Of a stretch of 64,000 nucleotides of DNA, positions 38,253-49,380 are shown one piece after another. Position 1 is the stretch's first letter. Every line of letters starts with the position of its first letter. Location: assembly GCF_024347095.1 (NCBI RefSeq), contig NZ_AP024903.1, positions 2,790,001 through 2,854,000 of the forward strand, given 5' to 3'. The notes below the pieces were generated by a model that saw only the letters and a program-made list of their open reading frames with translations, ran no database searches and was not told the DNA's origin. This DNA comes from Vibrio rhizosphaerae. Lineage in GTDB: Bacteria > Pseudomonadota > Gammaproteobacteria > Enterobacterales > Vibrionaceae. Position numbers and translations under genes: made by a program.

Positions 38253-39239
38253 TTATTCTTCACTTTCTACATCGAATAAAGACTCCATATTCAAGCCTTG
38301 TTTAAGTAAAATTTCTCTCAAACGGCGTAGTCCTTCGACTTGAATTTGGCGAACCCGTTCACGGGTTAGATTTATTTCTTTACCAACCTCTTCTAAAGTG
38401 GATGGTTCATATCCGAGCAAGCCAAAGCGTCTTGCCAACACTTCTTTTTGTTTCGGATTCAGTTCATCTAACCAATGTAGGAGTGAAGACTTAATATCAT
38501 CATCTTCTGTCGAATATTCTGGATCATAGTGTTTGGCATCGGGAATAATATCCAACAATGCTTTATCACCATCACCACCAATTGGCGTATCAACGGAACT
38601 AATACGTTCGTTCAGACGGAGCATCTTACTGACATCATCAACCGATTTATCCAGCTCCAACGCAATGTCTTCGGCTGTCGGTTCATGGTCTAGTTTTTGT
38701 GACAGCTCACGTGCTGTACGTAAATAAATATTTAGTTCTTTGACAACGTGAATAGGTAAACGAATCGTTCTGGTTTGATTCATCAGTGCCCGTTCTATCG
38801 TTTGCCGGATCCACCAGGTTGCATACGTAGAAAAACGAAATCCTCTTTCAGGATCAAACTTTTCAACGGCCCGAATCAACCCGAGGTTACCTTCTTCGAT
38901 TAAGTCCAGCAAAGCCAGACCACGGTTACTATACCGGCGAGATATTTTGACAACGAGACGTAAATTACTCTCAATCATCCGTTTACGGGCGGCCTCATCA
39001 CCTCGGAGAGCCCGGCGCGCGTACAAGATTTCTTCCTCTGCGGTCAACAAAGGAGAAAAACCAATTTCGCCTAAATAGAGTTGAGTTGCGTCCAAACTCT
39101 TAGAAGTGACTTCATAATCTTCCCGAGTTTCGACCGAAACAGCGTCGGAACTGACCTCATTGTCCAATGTATTGAGATCAAACGCTTCTGAATCAAAATC
39201 AAATTGATCGACCTTAGTTACTGAATTGCTTTTACTCAT
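38253..39239 (-). CDS. rpoS: RNA polymerase sigma factor RpoS
   Basis: A 328-residue stationary-phase and stress sigma factor. Region 2 contains [27 protein letters not shown] and [22 protein letters not shown]. Region 4 contains [27 protein letters not shown]. The acidic N-terminus is typical of vibrios. It follows nlpD by 81 bp in the same direction, the classical nlpD-rpoS arrangement in which the main rpoS promoter often lies within nlpD. Confidence 0.98.
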   Translation of the reverse strand: MSKSNSVTKVDQFDFDSEAFDLNTLDNEVSSDAVSVETREDYEVTSKSLDATQLYLGEIGFSPLLTAEEEILYARRALRGDEAARKRMIESNLRLVVKISRRYSNRGLALLDLIEEGNLGLIRAVEKFDPERGFRFSTYATWWIRQTIERALMNQTRTIRLPIHVVKELNIYLRTARELSQKLDHEPTAEDIALELDKSVDDVSKMLRLNERISSVDTPIGGDGDKALLDIIPDAKHYDPEYSTEDDDIKSSLLHWLDELNPKQKEVLARRFGLLGYEPSTLEEVGKEINLTRERVRQIQVEGLRRLREILLKQGLNMESLFDVESEE

Positions 39240-39320
39240 GATGCCTCCCCCTGGCGAGCTAGCAAGACACTACTACTTTTAATGTCGCTATATGGTGCTT
39301 ACGCTTATCAATTCAAATAC

Positions 39321-40229
39321 TTATGGTAAGTAGCGCTTTGGATTCACTGGCTTACCCTGATAGCGGATTTCAAAATGTAAACGAACACTGCTGGTACCGG
39401 AACTTCCCATCGTTGCGATTTTCTGGCCAGCTTTTACACTTTGTCCCTCACTCACTAGCAACCGATCATTGTGCGCATACGCGCTAAGATATTTATCATT
39501 ATGCTTAATGATCACAAGATTTCCGTATCCTCTTAAGGCATTCCCCGAGTAAACCACGGTTCCTGCTGCCGAAGACACAACGGACTGACCTCGCTGTCCT
39601 GCAATATCAATCCCTTTATTTCCCTGATCAATAGCTGAAAATTGTCGGATAACCCTCCCTTTGGTTGGCCATAACCACCTATCAATTTTTGTGGTATGTG
39701 CTAAATTAGTAGTTAGTAAATTAGAATTAACATTTTTTTTACTTGCGGATTCACCATACCCCTTTGATTGTGAAGATTCAATACTTTTACCTGGCGGTTT
39801 TTTAACTTTGTCATATTTATTCTCTAAATTGTTAGAGATTTGCTTATTCTTAGAATCTTTTAATGAGACATTAGTTAACACTTCATCAGAACCTTTGATC
39901 CCTATCCCATTTTTACTCGTCACAGCAGACTGAGACTTGCCGTAAGAAGGCGGAGTGTAAGCAGGTTTCCATAAATGAATTTTCTGACCGGGATAGATGA
40001 TATAAGGGGGAGAAAGGTGGTTATAACTGATCAAATCTTCGACATTTTTATCGGTAAGGTAAGCAATAAAGTAAAGTGTATCTCCTTTCTTAACTTGATA
40101 GTAACTCCCTCGGTAACTTCCCCGGGAAGCCTTCTTTACGTCAGACACCGGCGCGGGTGATGTCGCGACACATCCCATCAGATAGATTGATAAAACTGCC
40201 AAAATTAAAAGTCTGATGCTGCTTCTCAT
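39321..40229 (-). CDS. nlpD: Lipoprotein NlpD, amidase activator
   Basis: A 302-residue outer-membrane lipoprotein with lipobox LMGC (Cys20), a LysM domain (about 43-87, YYQVKKGDTLYFIAY), a low-complexity Lys/Ser linker, and a C-terminal LytM/M23 domain (about 195-300). The zinc ligands of active M23 peptidases are replaced (GIDIAG, RLHFEIR). This is expected for an activator of cell-wall amidases rather than an enzyme. It lies 2 bp after pcm. Confidence 0.95.
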   Translation of the reverse strand: MRSSIRLLILAVLSIYLMGCVATSPAPVSDVKKASRGSYRGSYYQVKKGDTLYFIAYLTDKNVEDLISYNHLSPPYIIYPGQKIHLWKPAYTPPSYGKSQSAVTSKNGIGIKGSDEVLTNVSLKDSKNKQISNNLENKYDKVKKPPGKSIESSQSKGYGESASKKNVNSNLLTTNLAHTTKIDRWLWPTKGRVIRQFSAIDQGNKGIDIAGQRGQSVVSSAAGTVVYSGNALRGYGNLVIIKHNDKYLSAYAHNDRLLVSEGQSVKAGQKIATMGSSGTSSVRLHFEIRYQGKPVNPKRYLP

Positions 40230-40231
40230 CG

Positions 40232-40858
40232 TTAGGCTAAGTCACCTGCCACTAAAGGAACGAACCGGACCATTTCAACGATTTCTGAATGAAATGACTC
40301 GCCATTCCGGGTGATCCTCAGCAATTGTTGCTCATCACTACCGACAGGGATCACCAATCGTCCCCCGTCAGCCAACTGATCCAACAACGCTTGAGGTATT
40401 TCAGAAGCCGCAGCGGTGACAATAATGGCATCAAAAGGTGCCTTGGTATGCCATCCCTGCCAGCCGTCGCCATGTTTCATGGATACATTATAAATATCCA
40501 GTTGTCTTAGACGACGCTTTGCTTCCCATTGCAACGTTTTAATGCGTTCAATTGAGCAGACATGCTCAACTAAACGTGCCAATACCGCGGTCTGATACCC
40601 TGACCCCGTACCAACTTCCAGAACCCGATTTGTGGGTGTCAAAGCTAACAGTTGGGTCATCTTGGCAACAATATAAGGCTGAGAAATCGTCTGCCCCAAA
40701 CCGATCGGTAATGCATTATTCTCATACGCCTGATGAACCATGGCCTGTGAAACGAAATTCTCTCTCGGTAATTCACGCATAATGTCCAGAACACGTAAAT
40801 CTTCAATGCCGTTTCTGACAAGAAAGTCGATCAACTTATCAGCGAGTGAATTTGACAT
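40232..40858 (-). CDS. pcm: Protein-L-isoaspartate O-methyltransferase
   Basis: A 208-residue SAM-dependent repair enzyme for isoaspartyl residues. It shows [21 protein letters not shown], the SAM motif [16 protein letters not shown] and [21 protein letters not shown]. The ATG at 40858 follows AAGGTAGCTGAC; a TTG seven codons upstream is not needed. It begins just after the surE stop, in surE-pcm-nlpD-rpoS order. Confidence 0.96.
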   Translation of the reverse strand: MSNSLADKLIDFLVRNGIEDLRVLDIMRELPRENFVSQAMVHQAYENNALPIGLGQTISQPYIVAKMTQLLALTPTNRVLEVGTGSGYQTAVLARLVEHVCSIERIKTLQWEAKRRLRQLDIYNVSMKHGDGWQGWHTKAPFDAIIVTAAASEIPQALLDQLADGGRLVIPVGSDEQQLLRITRNGESFHSEIVEMVRFVPLVAGDLA

Positions 40859-40863
40859 GTCAG

Positions 40864-41604
40864 CTACCTTTCCAACCAATCTGTCATCGCATTGATCGAC
40901 TCATGGGCAGTCAGATCAACTTGCAGCGGTGAGATAGAAACAAATCCATGATCAATTGTGTAGAAATCCGTGCCTTCTCCTGCATCCTGCTCTCTTCCCG
41001 GAGGTCCGAGCCAGTAGATGTCATGACCTCGCGGATCTTTCTGCCGAATCATACTCTCCGCATGATGGCGAGCGCCCAAGCGGGTCACTTTCATGCCGTT
41101 AATTTGTTCCAACGGTCGATCAGGGATATTCACATTCAGTAAACGATTGGTCGGAATCGGAGCATGTAAGTGTTGCTTCACAATCTGGCGGGCAATATGA
41201 GCAGCCGTATCAAAATGAGTTTCACCCACCAAAGAGAATGCGATTGATTGTACCCCGAGAAAATGTCCTTCCATCGCTGCGGCAACCGTCCCCGAATAAA
41301 AGACATCATCACCTAAATTCGCACCGTGATTAATACCGCTTAAGACCAGATCAGGTAAATCATCTTTCATTAATTCATTCAAAGCAAAGTGAACACAATC
41401 CGTTGGGGTCCCCTGAACAGAATAGACTGCCGATGCAATTTGCTGGATACGAAGCGGTTGCTCCAGAGTCAAAGAATTGGAAGCCCCGGAGCGATTCCGG
41501 TCAGGAGCAACAACCACAACGTCGGCTAAATCAGACAATGATTCAGCTAACGTATTAATTCCCCGAGCATAGACGCCATCATCATTGCTCAACAAAATTT
41601 TCAT
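40864..41604 (-). CDS. surE: 5'/3'-nucleotidase SurE
   Basis: A 246-residue metal-dependent nucleotidase/exopolyphosphatase. It starts [16 protein letters not shown] with the metal-binding DD at residues 8-9. It also shows [17 protein letters not shown], the [25 protein letters not shown] motif and [21 protein letters not shown]. It starts 3 bp after truD ends. Confidence 0.97.
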   Translation of the reverse strand: MKILLSNDDGVYARGINTLAESLSDLADVVVVAPDRNRSGASNSLTLEQPLRIQQIASAVYSVQGTPTDCVHFALNELMKDDLPDLVLSGINHGANLGDDVFYSGTVAAAMEGHFLGVQSIAFSLVGETHFDTAAHIARQIVKQHLHAPIPTNRLLNVNIPDRPLEQINGMKVTRLGARHHAESMIRQKDPRGHDIYWLGPPGREQDAGEGTDFYTIDHGFVSISPLQVDLTAHESINAMTDWLER

Positions 41605-41607
41605 CAG

Positions 41608-42654
41608 TTAGAACTCCCTTTCCACTGGTATTTCTTCAACTAGCTCTCGTAATAAAGAAGTTGCAAAGCATCCCGCATCAAGCGAAAAATTCAATATAAC
41701 CTCATTTTTTCCCAGCTTCCAATCCAGTTGCTGAGGTTTGAGAGCAACATTCCGCCTTTCATGCCTCATACGGTTGTTTCGAATCAATTTCATGAAGTCA
41801 GGTTCGCTATCAACACATTGCTGTTCTATCGCAAGAGCATCACCGGCAGTCGGTAGTGCGTTGTCTCCCGCTAACGCTGCCGAGATTCCGGCTTTGCCCT
41901 GCGTGACCAGCACCTGCCACTGAGCCAGCATGGCTTCACCTTCAACCCGGAGCGATTCATCACCGTGGAGCACAATGTCGCCCTCGATCAAATGATCAAA
42001 GCAATCCTTTGCAATCCGCTCGGAGACAATCTGGTTAAAGATCCATGAACGTGCGGCAGAGAGATAAAGACTGCGCTGATTCTGGTTGCGGGAACGGACA
42101 TTCTCCCGGCCCCAGCGCCGCGCTTCATCGAGATTATTCCCCTGATGACCGAAACGTTGTGCTCCGAAATAGTTGGGAACGGCCCGTTCACGAATCAGAT
42201 TCAACCGTTGCTCGACATCCGCGATATCCGAGACCTCTGTTAACGTAATCTGAAAATGATTGCCGCGCAGATCGCCGGGTCTTAATTTGCGCTGATGGCG
42301 AGTCGTTTCAAGGATTTCAATGTGGGGATAACGCGTCAGAAAGGCAGAAAAATCTGGTGTCTCTCCTTTAGGTAAGTGAACACTCAACCACTGCTCAGTG
42401 ACCGCATGACGATCTTTTAAACCCGCCCAGCTCACATCTCTTGACTTCACGCCACATGCTTTGGCTAACTCATTGGCGACAAAGCTGGTATTTTCTCCGG
42501 TTTTGCGAATGCGGACCATCAGGTGCTCGCCCAGCCCATCCAGTGGAAATCCGAGATCTTCTGTGACGATAAAATGTTCTGGTTTTACTTTGATTTTTGC
42601 TTTTGCAACCGGCTTGCCATACAAATAAGCCAGATTGGCTAAAACATCATCCAT
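41608..42654 (-). CDS. truD: tRNA pseudouridine(13) synthase TruD
   Basis: A 348-residue enzyme forming pseudouridine 13 in tRNA-Glu. It shows FIVTEDLGFPLDGLGEHL, the catalytic Asp in WAGLKDRHAVTEQW, and the TruD motif GNHFQITL followed by VPNYFGAQRFG. It lies between ispF and surE, as in other gammaproteobacteria. The N-terminus is in frame with an ATG at 42654. Confidence 0.96.
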   Translation of the reverse strand: MDDVLANLAYLYGKPVAKAKIKVKPEHFIVTEDLGFPLDGLGEHLMVRIRKTGENTSFVANELAKACGVKSRDVSWAGLKDRHAVTEQWLSVHLPKGETPDFSAFLTRYPHIEILETTRHQRKLRPGDLRGNHFQITLTEVSDIADVEQRLNLIRERAVPNYFGAQRFGHQGNNLDEARRWGRENVRSRNQNQRSLYLSAARSWIFNQIVSERIAKDCFDHLIEGDIVLHGDESLRVEGEAMLAQWQVLVTQGKAGISAALAGDNALPTAGDALAIEQQCVDSEPDFMKLIRNNRMRHERRNVALKPQQLDWKLGKNEVILNFSLDAGCFATSLLRELVEEIPVEREF

Positions 42655-42740
42655 TCGGATATCCTCGCTATGATGGTCAAGCCATCCCCCTGACAGGGTT
42701 ATTTACAACTGAATTTATGACAAAAAAATGAGTGAATTAC

Positions 42741-43214
42741 TTACTTCATCAGTAACACAACAGCTTCACAGGCAATCCCTTCTTTACGTCCGGTAAATCC
42801 CAATCGTTCTGTTGTGGTGGCTTTCACATTGACATGGCTGATATCGGTTGCCAAATCATCGGCGATCAAAGCCCGCATTTGGTCAATATAGGGTGCCATT
42901 TTCGGAGCCTGAGCAATAATCGTAATATCGGCGTTCCCCAATCGATAGCCGTGTGCGATGATTTTCTGATAAACACACCGTAACAACTCTCGACTATCAG
43001 CACCTTTCCACTGTTCGTCCGTATCTGGAAAGTGGCGCCCGATATCCCCGGCAGCAATGGCGCCGAGCAAAGCATCGGTTAATGCGTGTAAAGCAACATC
43101 GCCATCGGAATGAGCCAATAATCCCTGTTCATAAGGGATAGACACACCACCAATCATGATTGGCCCTTCGCCGCCAAATTTATGCACGTCAAACCCATGA
43201 CCAATTCTAAACAT
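42741..43214 (-). CDS. ispF: 2-C-methyl-D-erythritol 2,4-cyclodiphosphate synthase
   Basis: A 158-residue MEP-pathway enzyme. Zinc ligands in [11 protein letters not shown], the [18 protein letters not shown] core and the C-terminal [19 protein letters not shown] are all present. The ATG at 43214 has AAGGA at 6 nt; the ATG two codons upstream lacks spacing. It is 19 bp after ispD. Confidence 0.97.
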   Translation of the reverse strand: MFRIGHGFDVHKFGGEGPIMIGGVSIPYEQGLLAHSDGDVALHALTDALLGAIAAGDIGRHFPDTDEQWKGADSRELLRCVYQKIIAHGYRLGNADITIIAQAPKMAPYIDQMRALIADDLATDISHVNVKATTTERLGFTGRKEGIACEAVVLLMK

Positions 43215-43233
43215 AACCATTCCTTACTCTGCT

Positions 43234-43959
43234 TTATTCTTTAGGGGATTCCGCTTTCAAGCTTTGCTCTTCCCGGCTGAGATAAAACTCAGCCAGCACT
43301 AAATCTTCGGGCTGCGTAATCTTAATATTATCGGCACGCCCCACCACGATTCGGGGTTGATCACCATGCCATTCCATAACCGAGGCTTCATCCGTCACGG
43401 CGATATGCTGAGCAATCACCCGGGATAAAGCCCGATGCAATTCAACGGTTCGAAACATTTGTGGCGTTAATGCGTGCCAAAGGTTCTCTCGCTCTACGGT
43501 ACCAACAATATCTTGGTTGAGATTCGACCGCTTCATTGTATCCCGGACCGGTGCTGCCAGTATTCCGCCGACATCATGAGAAATGACCGCTGCAATCAGA
43601 CGGTCAATATCACTCAAACGAACACAGGGACGCGCAGCATCATGCACCATGACCCAAGTCGTCGGTGCAGATTTCACGAGATAATCAAGCGCCGCAAACA
43701 CAGAGTCTGAGCGTTCCTGACCACCGGAGACCCGAACAATATCGGGATCAGAAGCGAGAGGGAGTTGACTGAAATAAGGATCATCATCACTGACGGCAAT
43801 GACAATCCGGTTAACTTGTTGATGAGCTTGCAGCTTCGCAACCGTATGCTCCAGAATTGTTTTGCCGTGAATCGTCAAATACTGTTTCGGTTTATCGGTT
43901 AACATCCGGCGGCCAACCCCGGCGGCAGGAATAACCACTGAAATCTGTTCTTGAGTCAT
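43234..43959 (-). CDS. ispD: 2-C-methyl-D-erythritol 4-phosphate cytidylyltransferase
   Basis: A 241-residue enzyme of isoprenoid synthesis. The nucleotide-binding PAAGVGRRMLTDKPKQYL, VHDAARPCVRLSDIDRL and LTPQMFR are characteristic. The start codon directly follows the ftsB stop, so translation is coupled. The C-terminus has a slightly longer charged tail than E. coli IspD. Confidence 0.97.
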   Translation of the reverse strand: MTQEQISVVIPAAGVGRRMLTDKPKQYLTIHGKTILEHTVAKLQAHQQVNRIVIAVSDDDPYFSQLPLASDPDIVRVSGGQERSDSVFAALDYLVKSAPTTWVMVHDAARPCVRLSDIDRLIAAVISHDVGGILAAPVRDTMKRSNLNQDIVGTVERENLWHALTPQMFRTVELHRALSRVIAQHIAVTDEASVMEWHGDQPRIVVGRADNIKITQPEDLVLAEFYLSREEQSLKAESPKE

Positions 43960-44241
43960 TTAGGGATGATCCTCGTTGATAACACGGTAAAATGTTTCTC
44001 CTTCTTTCACCATGCCAAGCTCATGCCTTGCTCTTTCTTCAATGGCATCCAGCCCCTGACGTAAATCATCGATTTCTGCATACATTTCTTTATTTCGTTT
44101 TTGTAAATTCACATTGACCGTATGCTGGGTTTGGATTTCATCAGAGATCCGATGAAAATCAGCAACACCATTTTTGCCAAACCACAATGAATACTGGAAC
44201 AGCATTAAAAATAGAGTCAGTGTAACAGCAAATACTCGCAT
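43960..44241 (-). CDS. ftsB: Cell division protein FtsB
   Basis: A 93-residue bitopic divisome protein that forms a complex with FtsL and FtsQ. A short cytoplasmic N-terminus and TM (about 3-20, [20 protein letters not shown]) are followed by a periplasmic coiled coil and [19 protein letters not shown]. The ATG at 44241 matches the family start; the upstream frame extension adds 15 residues without family resemblance. Confidence 0.95.
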   Translation of the reverse strand: MRVFAVTLTLFLMLFQYSLWFGKNGVADFHRISDEIQTQHTVNVNLQKRNKEMYAEIDDLRQGLDAIEERARHELGMVKEGETFYRVINEDHP

Positions 44242-44379
44242 GACGCCCACTTGTGATTTCAAATAGATGATCGGGAAGTCTATCAAAACTGACCGAAAAG
44301 AACTTCCCTCTTATACCATAAGTCGCTTAAAGGGCAACTTGCTGACCGGCAGGTCTCACGACACAACGGTTCGCCACAA

Positions 44380-45147
44380 TTAATAAGCCCAGTACAGTAA
44401 AATACCACCGAAAATGATGCGATAAATACCAAACGCATTGAATGTAAAGCGATTCAGAAAAGCGAGAAATACCTTCATGACCACCCACGCGGCGATATAA
44501 GACGTGATAAAACCGACAATCAGAGGTAATGCACTCTCACCTTGAAAGCTCTGATGATGTTTCCACAGATCCAAACCACTGGCAGCAAACATCACCGGCA
44601 AGGCCAGCAAAAATGAGAATTCAGCACTCGCTTTACGACTCACCCCTACAAGTAAAGCACCGACAATCGTAGAACCGGCCCGACTGGTGCCCGGTATCAA
44701 TGCAAATACCTGAGCAATCCCAATCCAAATCGACTGTCGATAGGTGATCTGATCCAATGTTTCAGCCGTCGGAGCATGATTTTTCAGGAAACGCTCAACA
44801 ATCAGAAAAATAATCCCACCAAGAATAAACATGATCGGGACCACCTGAATAGTAAACAAAGCTTTCACCTGATTTTGAAATAGAAAACCGATAGCTGCGA
44901 TGGGTAAAAATGCGATAAAAACTTTGGTCCACAACGCAATATATCGGGGATGGAAACGTTCTTTATAATTCGTCAGCACCGCTAAAATCGCAGAAAGCTG
45001 AATAATCACTTCAAAAGCTTTATTTCCCTCAGTTTGGGGGATACCAAGCCAATCGCTGACAATAATTAAATGTCCGGTTGATGAAATAGGCAAAAACTCG
45101 GTAATGCCCTCAACCAAACCAAGTATAACACTATGAATTAATTCCAT
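44380..45147 (-). CDS. uppP: Undecaprenyl-diphosphate phosphatase
   Basis: A 255-residue multi-pass inner-membrane enzyme recycling the undecaprenyl carrier and giving bacitracin tolerance. The two active-site motifs are intact: [17 protein letters not shown] near residue 11 and [18 protein letters not shown] near 150. Its ATG overlaps the folK stop by one base (TAATG), so the two are coupled. Confidence 0.96.
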   Translation of the reverse strand: MELIHSVILGLVEGITEFLPISSTGHLIIVSDWLGIPQTEGNKAFEVIIQLSAILAVLTNYKERFHPRYIALWTKVFIAFLPIAAIGFLFQNQVKALFTIQVVPIMFILGGIIFLIVERFLKNHAPTAETLDQITYRQSIWIGIAQVFALIPGTSRAGSTIVGALLVGVSRKASAEFSFLLALPVMFAASGLDLWKHHQSFQGESALPLIVGFITSYIAAWVVMKVFLAFLNRFTFNAFGIYRIIFGGILLYWAY

Positions 45148-45662
45148 TACTTACTCTTCATGTTGGGAAAATCAGTTGCAGAGAACCAGAATTCTACAGG
45201 TTTCAAAACTTCTAGATTGTCAGCCTTCAGCCAAATTTGCCGAATACTTCGTCCATCACCCGGTAATACAAGCTCCGGGCATAGTTCAAAAAGCGGCTGA
45301 ATCACAAACGGATATTGATAAATATCTTGGCGAGGCAACTGCGGGGCTTCGGAGCTAACAACATCACCAAATAAGATGATATCGAGATCCAGCGTCCGAT
45401 CCTGATATTTTTGCGCATCAGGCTGCCGTCCCCAGTTTAGCTCAATATCCTTCAGCATTCTGACAAACTTGGTTAATGAAAGTTCTGTATGCATTTCAAT
45501 CACTAAATTGAAAAATGCCCCGCCCTGAAAACCTTGAGATGGCGACTCATAAATTGTTGAAAGACGCAGTTGTTCCCCCAACTTTTTTAGCTCACTGACA
45601 GCGACTTCGACATGCTTATGCCGGTCGATATTGGAACCGACACCGACATAAACCAGCGTCAT
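45147..45662 (-). CDS. folK: HPPK, 2-amino-4-hydroxy-6-hydroxymethyldihydropteridine diphosphokinase
   Basis: A 171-residue folate-pathway kinase. It shows [47 protein letters not shown] (HPPK signature) and a C-terminal extension. The ATG at 45662 follows AGGGGACAGCT and overlaps the folB stop (ATGA). A longer frame to 45743 is inside folB and rejected. Confidence 0.94.
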   Translation of the reverse strand: MTLVYVGVGSNIDRHKHVEVAVSELKKLGEQLRLSTIYESPSQGFQGGAFFNLVIEMHTELSLTKFVRMLKDIELNWGRQPDAQKYQDRTLDLDIILFGDVVSSEAPQLPRQDIYQYPFVIQPLFELCPELVLPGDGRSIRQIWLKADNLEVLKPVEFWFSATDFPNMKSK

Positions 45663-46012
45663 AGCTGTCCCCTTTCGATGACGACCCCAACCCCAGAGGC
45701 CTGAGGGACTGCACCGGGTTTGGTCAGACGGATCCGAATCCAAGGCACAGAAAATGTTGTCATGATTAAATGAGCCACTTCTTCAGCAACCCGTTCGATC
45801 AGTAGAAAGCGACCATTTTCAACATGTTGAATTATTTTTTGACTGACCTGCGCATAATCCAACGCATCGGCGACATCATCACTCTGTCCGGCCGGGCGAT
45901 TATCATGCGCCATCTCAACATCAAAAACGAGCTTCTGCTTAATCTGCTGTTCCCAGTCGTAAACACCAATCGTTGTGACAACAACTAGCTGTTCTATAAA
46001 TACTTTATCCAT
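45659..46012 (-). CDS. folB: Dihydroneopterin aldolase
   Basis: A 117-residue folate enzyme, usually octameric. It shows DKVFIEQLVVVTTIGVYDWEQQIKQKL, the ALDYAQVSQKI segment, LLIERVAEEVA and the C-terminal IRLTKPGAVPQASGVGVVI (Lys of the active site). It is the first gene of folB-folK-uppP, divergent from plsY. Confidence 0.95.
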   Translation of the reverse strand: MDKVFIEQLVVVTTIGVYDWEQQIKQKLVFDVEMAHDNRPAGQSDDVADALDYAQVSQKIIQHVENGRFLLIERVAEEVAHLIMTTFSVPWIRIRLTKPGAVPQASGVGVVIERGQL

Positions 46013-46303
46013 TGATTATCTCGCCATATTTCTATCTCAAATATTGAATTAAGATAAAAAATCGTCCTGTATTTTCACCAAATATGAACCCAAAGATGCC
46101 CGGCAAGCGAGCATCATAGCTGCATCACACATGATTGGGTCTAAAACCGTATTTTAAGATCATTTTGGTATATACCCAAGCCTCATTAGGATGACTTAGG
46201 TATAGTGATTATCATATACTTAAATGATTTCAAGATGCGAAATTAATATAGATTTTTATCGATATAAACAAACACCTAAACTTGCGTACAGCTCAGGGGC
46301 CAA

Positions 46304-46894
46304 ATGACGCCATTGATACTTCTGATCATTATTTCAGCTTACCTGCTTGGTTCAATTTCAAGTGCTGTGCTCGTGTGTCGTTTATTCCGGCTTCCCGACC
46401 CCAGAGAGTCCGGGTCGCATAATCCGGGTGCAACAAATGTTTTAAGAGTCGGCGGGAAAAAAGCAGCCGTCATCGTTCTGCTATGCGATATGCTGAAAGG
46501 GACAATTCCGGTCTGGGGAAGCTACTTTCTGGGAGTCACGCCTTTTCTGCTCGGCGTTATCGCAATTGCCGCCTGTTTAGGCCATATTTATCCTATTTTC
46601 TTCCATTTCAGAGGGGGAAAAGGGGTTGCGACAGCATTAGGCGCAATCGCACCAATCGGACTGGACTTAACTGGCGTTGTGATGGCGACCTGGCTGATGA
46701 CTTTGCTTATCTCCCGGTATTCTTCATTAGCGGCCTTGGTCACCGTATTCGTCGCACCACTATACACTTGGATGATCAAACCCAATTATACCCTGCCTGT
46801 CGCCATGCTATGTTGTCTGATTGTGTTCCGCCATCAGGAAAATATTAAACGTCTGCTCAACGGGACAGAACCCAAAGTCGGTGAAAAAAACTGA
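46304..46894 (+). CDS. plsY: Acyl-phosphate glycerol-3-phosphate acyltransferase PlsY
   Basis: A 196-residue inner-membrane enzyme that acylates glycerol-3-phosphate from acyl-phosphate. Its three conserved loops are [40 protein letters not shown] and the C-terminal [15 protein letters not shown]. About five membrane segments are seen. It is divergent from folB across 291 bp and is followed by a strong terminator. Confidence 0.96.
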   Translation: MTPLILLIIISAYLLGSISSAVLVCRLFRLPDPRESGSHNPGATNVLRVGGKKAAVIVLLCDMLKGTIPVWGSYFLGVTPFLLGVIAIAACLGHIYPIFFHFRGGKGVATALGAIAPIGLDLTGVVMATWLMTLLISRYSSLAALVTVFVAPLYTWMIKPNYTLPVAMLCCLIVFRHQENIKRLLNGTEPKVGEKN

Positions 46895-46902
46895 TGACAT
46901 AA

Positions 46903-46939
46903 TGGAGGCCACTGCCTACCGACAGTGGCCTCTTTATTA
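46903..46939 (+). terminator. Intrinsic terminator after plsY
   Basis: GAGGCCACTG (46905-46914) and CAGTGGCCTC (46923-46932) form a perfect 10-bp stem followed by TTTATTA. Confidence 0.9.
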
Positions 46940-47008
46940 GATCAGATTGAATTGGCAAGCTCGTCAGAAAAACTTTGCGATGTCATGTGCCAGTATAAAG
47001 TGTGTCGG

Positions 47009-47833
47009 TCATTCATCGACCAATGTATCGAAGAACCCCTGCAACGCTTGCGTCACGAACTCAGGTTGCTCCAGATTACTGATATGTCCCGCCTGAGGAA
47101 TCACAATCAGCTGACTGCCAGCAATCGCATCTTGCATCAGATATGACTCTAACACCGGCCGGGGCTTATCCTGCTCACCCACCATAATCAATACTGGCAG
47201 TTCCAGATGATGGATGTCATCCAGCAGATCCCGGCGATCAAACACGATCTTACCGATTCGTGCGATATCAACAACCTGCGGACCCGATGTTGTCATCAAA
47301 AACGTTCGAAACGCAGTCACAAATTCGGGTTCTGGCCGTTGCTGTAAAGTATGGTCGGAGAAAAACATCGGGACGACCTGTGGAATAATGGACTCAGGAA
47401 AAGACTGCGTTGCAATTGCGGCATCAAGCATTGCAAAATATTTGGCATGCATCACTTCAGGTTCAAGCCCGATAAAGGTATCCATCAAAACCAACGCCTT
47501 CACCCGCTCAGGAGCCAGCAACGCTAATTCGCTTCCCCACATCCCGCCGACCGATAATCCGATCACAGAGAATGACTCAATCGCAAGATGATCCATGAGC
47601 GCCAACATATGTTCAGCATAATCTTTCAGCGAATGCACACCATCAGGGGCAGCGTCAGATTGACCATGTGACCATAGATCCGGAACGATACATCGATAAT
47701 TCTGGCTCAACGCTGCAACTTGTGGCTGCCACATCTGACTATTCCACAGGTAGCTATGACCGAACAGCAACACCTCGCCCGTTCCGACATCCTGATAACG
47801 CATGATTTTGCCGTTCACTGTAAATGATTTCAT
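47009..47833 (-). CDS. Alpha/beta-fold hydrolase
   Basis: About 274 residues. The fold is clear: an oxyanion segment LLFGHSYLWNSQMWQPQ, the nucleophile elbow GLSVGGMWG (Ser), LVLMDTFIGLEPE cap region, and terminal GEQDKPRP and AGHISNLEQPE supplying Asp and His. The substrate is unknown. It resembles the group annotated as beta-ketoadipate enol-lactone hydrolase-like. The start is uncertain: an ATG at 47890, 7 bp after tsaD, would add 19 residues unlike the family. Confidence 0.8.
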   Translation of the reverse strand: MKSFTVNGKIMRYQDVGTGEVLLFGHSYLWNSQMWQPQVAALSQNYRCIVPDLWSHGQSDAAPDGVHSLKDYAEHMLALMDHLAIESFSVIGLSVGGMWGSELALLAPERVKALVLMDTFIGLEPEVMHAKYFAMLDAAIATQSFPESIIPQVVPMFFSDHTLQQRPEPEFVTAFRTFLMTTSGPQVVDIARIGKIVFDRRDLLDDIHHLELPVLIMVGEQDKPRPVLESYLMQDAIAGSQLIVIPQAGHISNLEQPEFVTQALQGFFDTLVDE

Positions 47834-47896
47834 TCGTTTGATGACCTTCTCTGGTGATTCGTATGATGTTGATTGGTAACGCTCAAGCATGTTTGC

Positions 47897-48916
47897 TCAG
47901 ACATGAACAGCCTGAAGCTGATCAATCGGCCAGCGAGGTGTTGCTTGCACGGCAAGGCCAGAGACTTCACCATTTTTGAAGCGTTGCATCCCCGCATAAG
48001 CGATCATGGCACCATTATCGGTACAAAACTCAGTACGCGGATAATAAACTGCGCCACCGACTTTCTGAGCCAATTGCGCTAAATCGGCTCTCAGCCGCTG
48101 ATTAGCACTCACCCCTCCGGCAATCACGATCCGCTTTAACCCGGTTTGCTCCAGTGCCCGACGGCATTTGATCACCAACGTATCACACACGGCTTCCTGA
48201 AAAGCATAAGCGATGTCTGCCCGGGTCTGCTCATCATCACCATGCGCAGCAATCGTATTGGCAGCAAACGTTTTTAATCCGGAAAAACTCATGTCCAGCC
48301 CCGGTCGGTCGGTCATCGGGCGAGGAAAACGAAATCGCCCCTGCGTGCCTTTTTCTGCCAGACGCGCCAATAACGGCCCGCCCGGATAATCCAGTCCCAT
48401 CAGCTTTGCCGTTTTATCGAACGCTTCTCCGGCGGCATCATCAATTGACTCCCCGAGAATTCGATAGGCCCCAATCCCATTCACTTCAACAATCATCGTG
48501 TGTCCACCCGAAACCAACACGGCAACAAACGGAAATTCAGGTGGATTTTCCTCAAGCATCGGCGCAAGTAAATGCCCTTCCATATGATGAACCGGGACAG
48601 CCGGCACACCCCAGGCATAAGCAAGACTGCGCCCGATGGTAGCACCAACCAATAACGCGCCGACTAATCCGGGGCCGGCCGTATAAGCGACACCATCAAT
48701 ATCTTCCGGGCCGCAATTGGCTTCGGCCATTGCCGCCTGAATTAATGGAATGGTCTTCTTGACGTGATCTCTTGAAGCCAGCTCCGGGACAACGCCACCG
48801 TAGTCTGCGTGAAGTTTTATCTGACTATAGAGTTGATGAGCCAGCAAGCCTTGTTTATCATCGTAAATTGCAATTCCTGTTTCATCACAAGAGGTTTCAA
48901 TACCTAATACACGCAT
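47897..48916 (-). CDS. tsaD: tRNA N6-threonylcarbamoyladenosine synthase subunit TsaD
   Basis: A 339-residue ASKHA-fold enzyme transferring threonylcarbamoyl to A37 of ANN-decoding tRNAs. It shows [33 protein letters not shown], metal ligands in [11 protein letters not shown] and [11 protein letters not shown]. The ATG at 48916 follows GGAAAATT. It is divergent from rpsU, as in E. coli. Confidence 0.97.
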   Translation of the reverse strand: MRVLGIETSCDETGIAIYDDKQGLLAHQLYSQIKLHADYGGVVPELASRDHVKKTIPLIQAAMAEANCGPEDIDGVAYTAGPGLVGALLVGATIGRSLAYAWGVPAVPVHHMEGHLLAPMLEENPPEFPFVAVLVSGGHTMIVEVNGIGAYRILGESIDDAAGEAFDKTAKLMGLDYPGGPLLARLAEKGTQGRFRFPRPMTDRPGLDMSFSGLKTFAANTIAAHGDDEQTRADIAYAFQEAVCDTLVIKCRRALEQTGLKRIVIAGGVSANQRLRADLAQLAQKVGGAVYYPRTEFCTDNGAMIAYAGMQRFKNGEVSGLAVQATPRWPIDQLQAVHV

Positions 48917-49139
48917 AATTTTCCGGAAAACTTCCATCTCGACATCAAAATTGACGCCATGTTACCTCGCCTTCAGATGACAGACAAATTTTGTACAGAG
49001 ATTCATCCATAAAATACTTTACAAAGCCTTTCCATTCGGATTAAAATTCCGCACCATTTTTGATTGTGCTGGTAAGTACCGGATGTATTCCGACTAAGCA
49101 AGACCAGCGTTAACGAATATCCCCTGAGGTGAAAGGCAT

Positions 49140-49355
49140 ATGCCAGTAGTTAAAGTACGTGAAAACGAACCGTTCGACGTCGCTCTGCGTCGTTTCAAGC
49201 GCTCTTGTGAAAAAGCAGGTATTCTTTCTGAAGTGCGTCGTCGTGAGCACTATGAAAAACCAACCACTGTTCGCAAACGCGCTAAAGCAGCAGCTCAAAA
49301 GCGTCACGCTAAGAAGCTTGCTCGCGAAAACGCTCGTCGCGTTCGCCTGTACTAA
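49140..49355 (+). CDS. rpsU: 30S ribosomal protein S21
   Basis: A 71-residue basic ribosomal protein ([34 protein letters not shown]). RBS GAGGTGAAAGG precedes the ATG. It is the first gene of the rpsU-yqeY-dnaG-rpoD macromolecular-synthesis region. Confidence 0.98.
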
Positions 49356-49380
49356 TAACTCCTTCGGAAAGGAATGAGTT

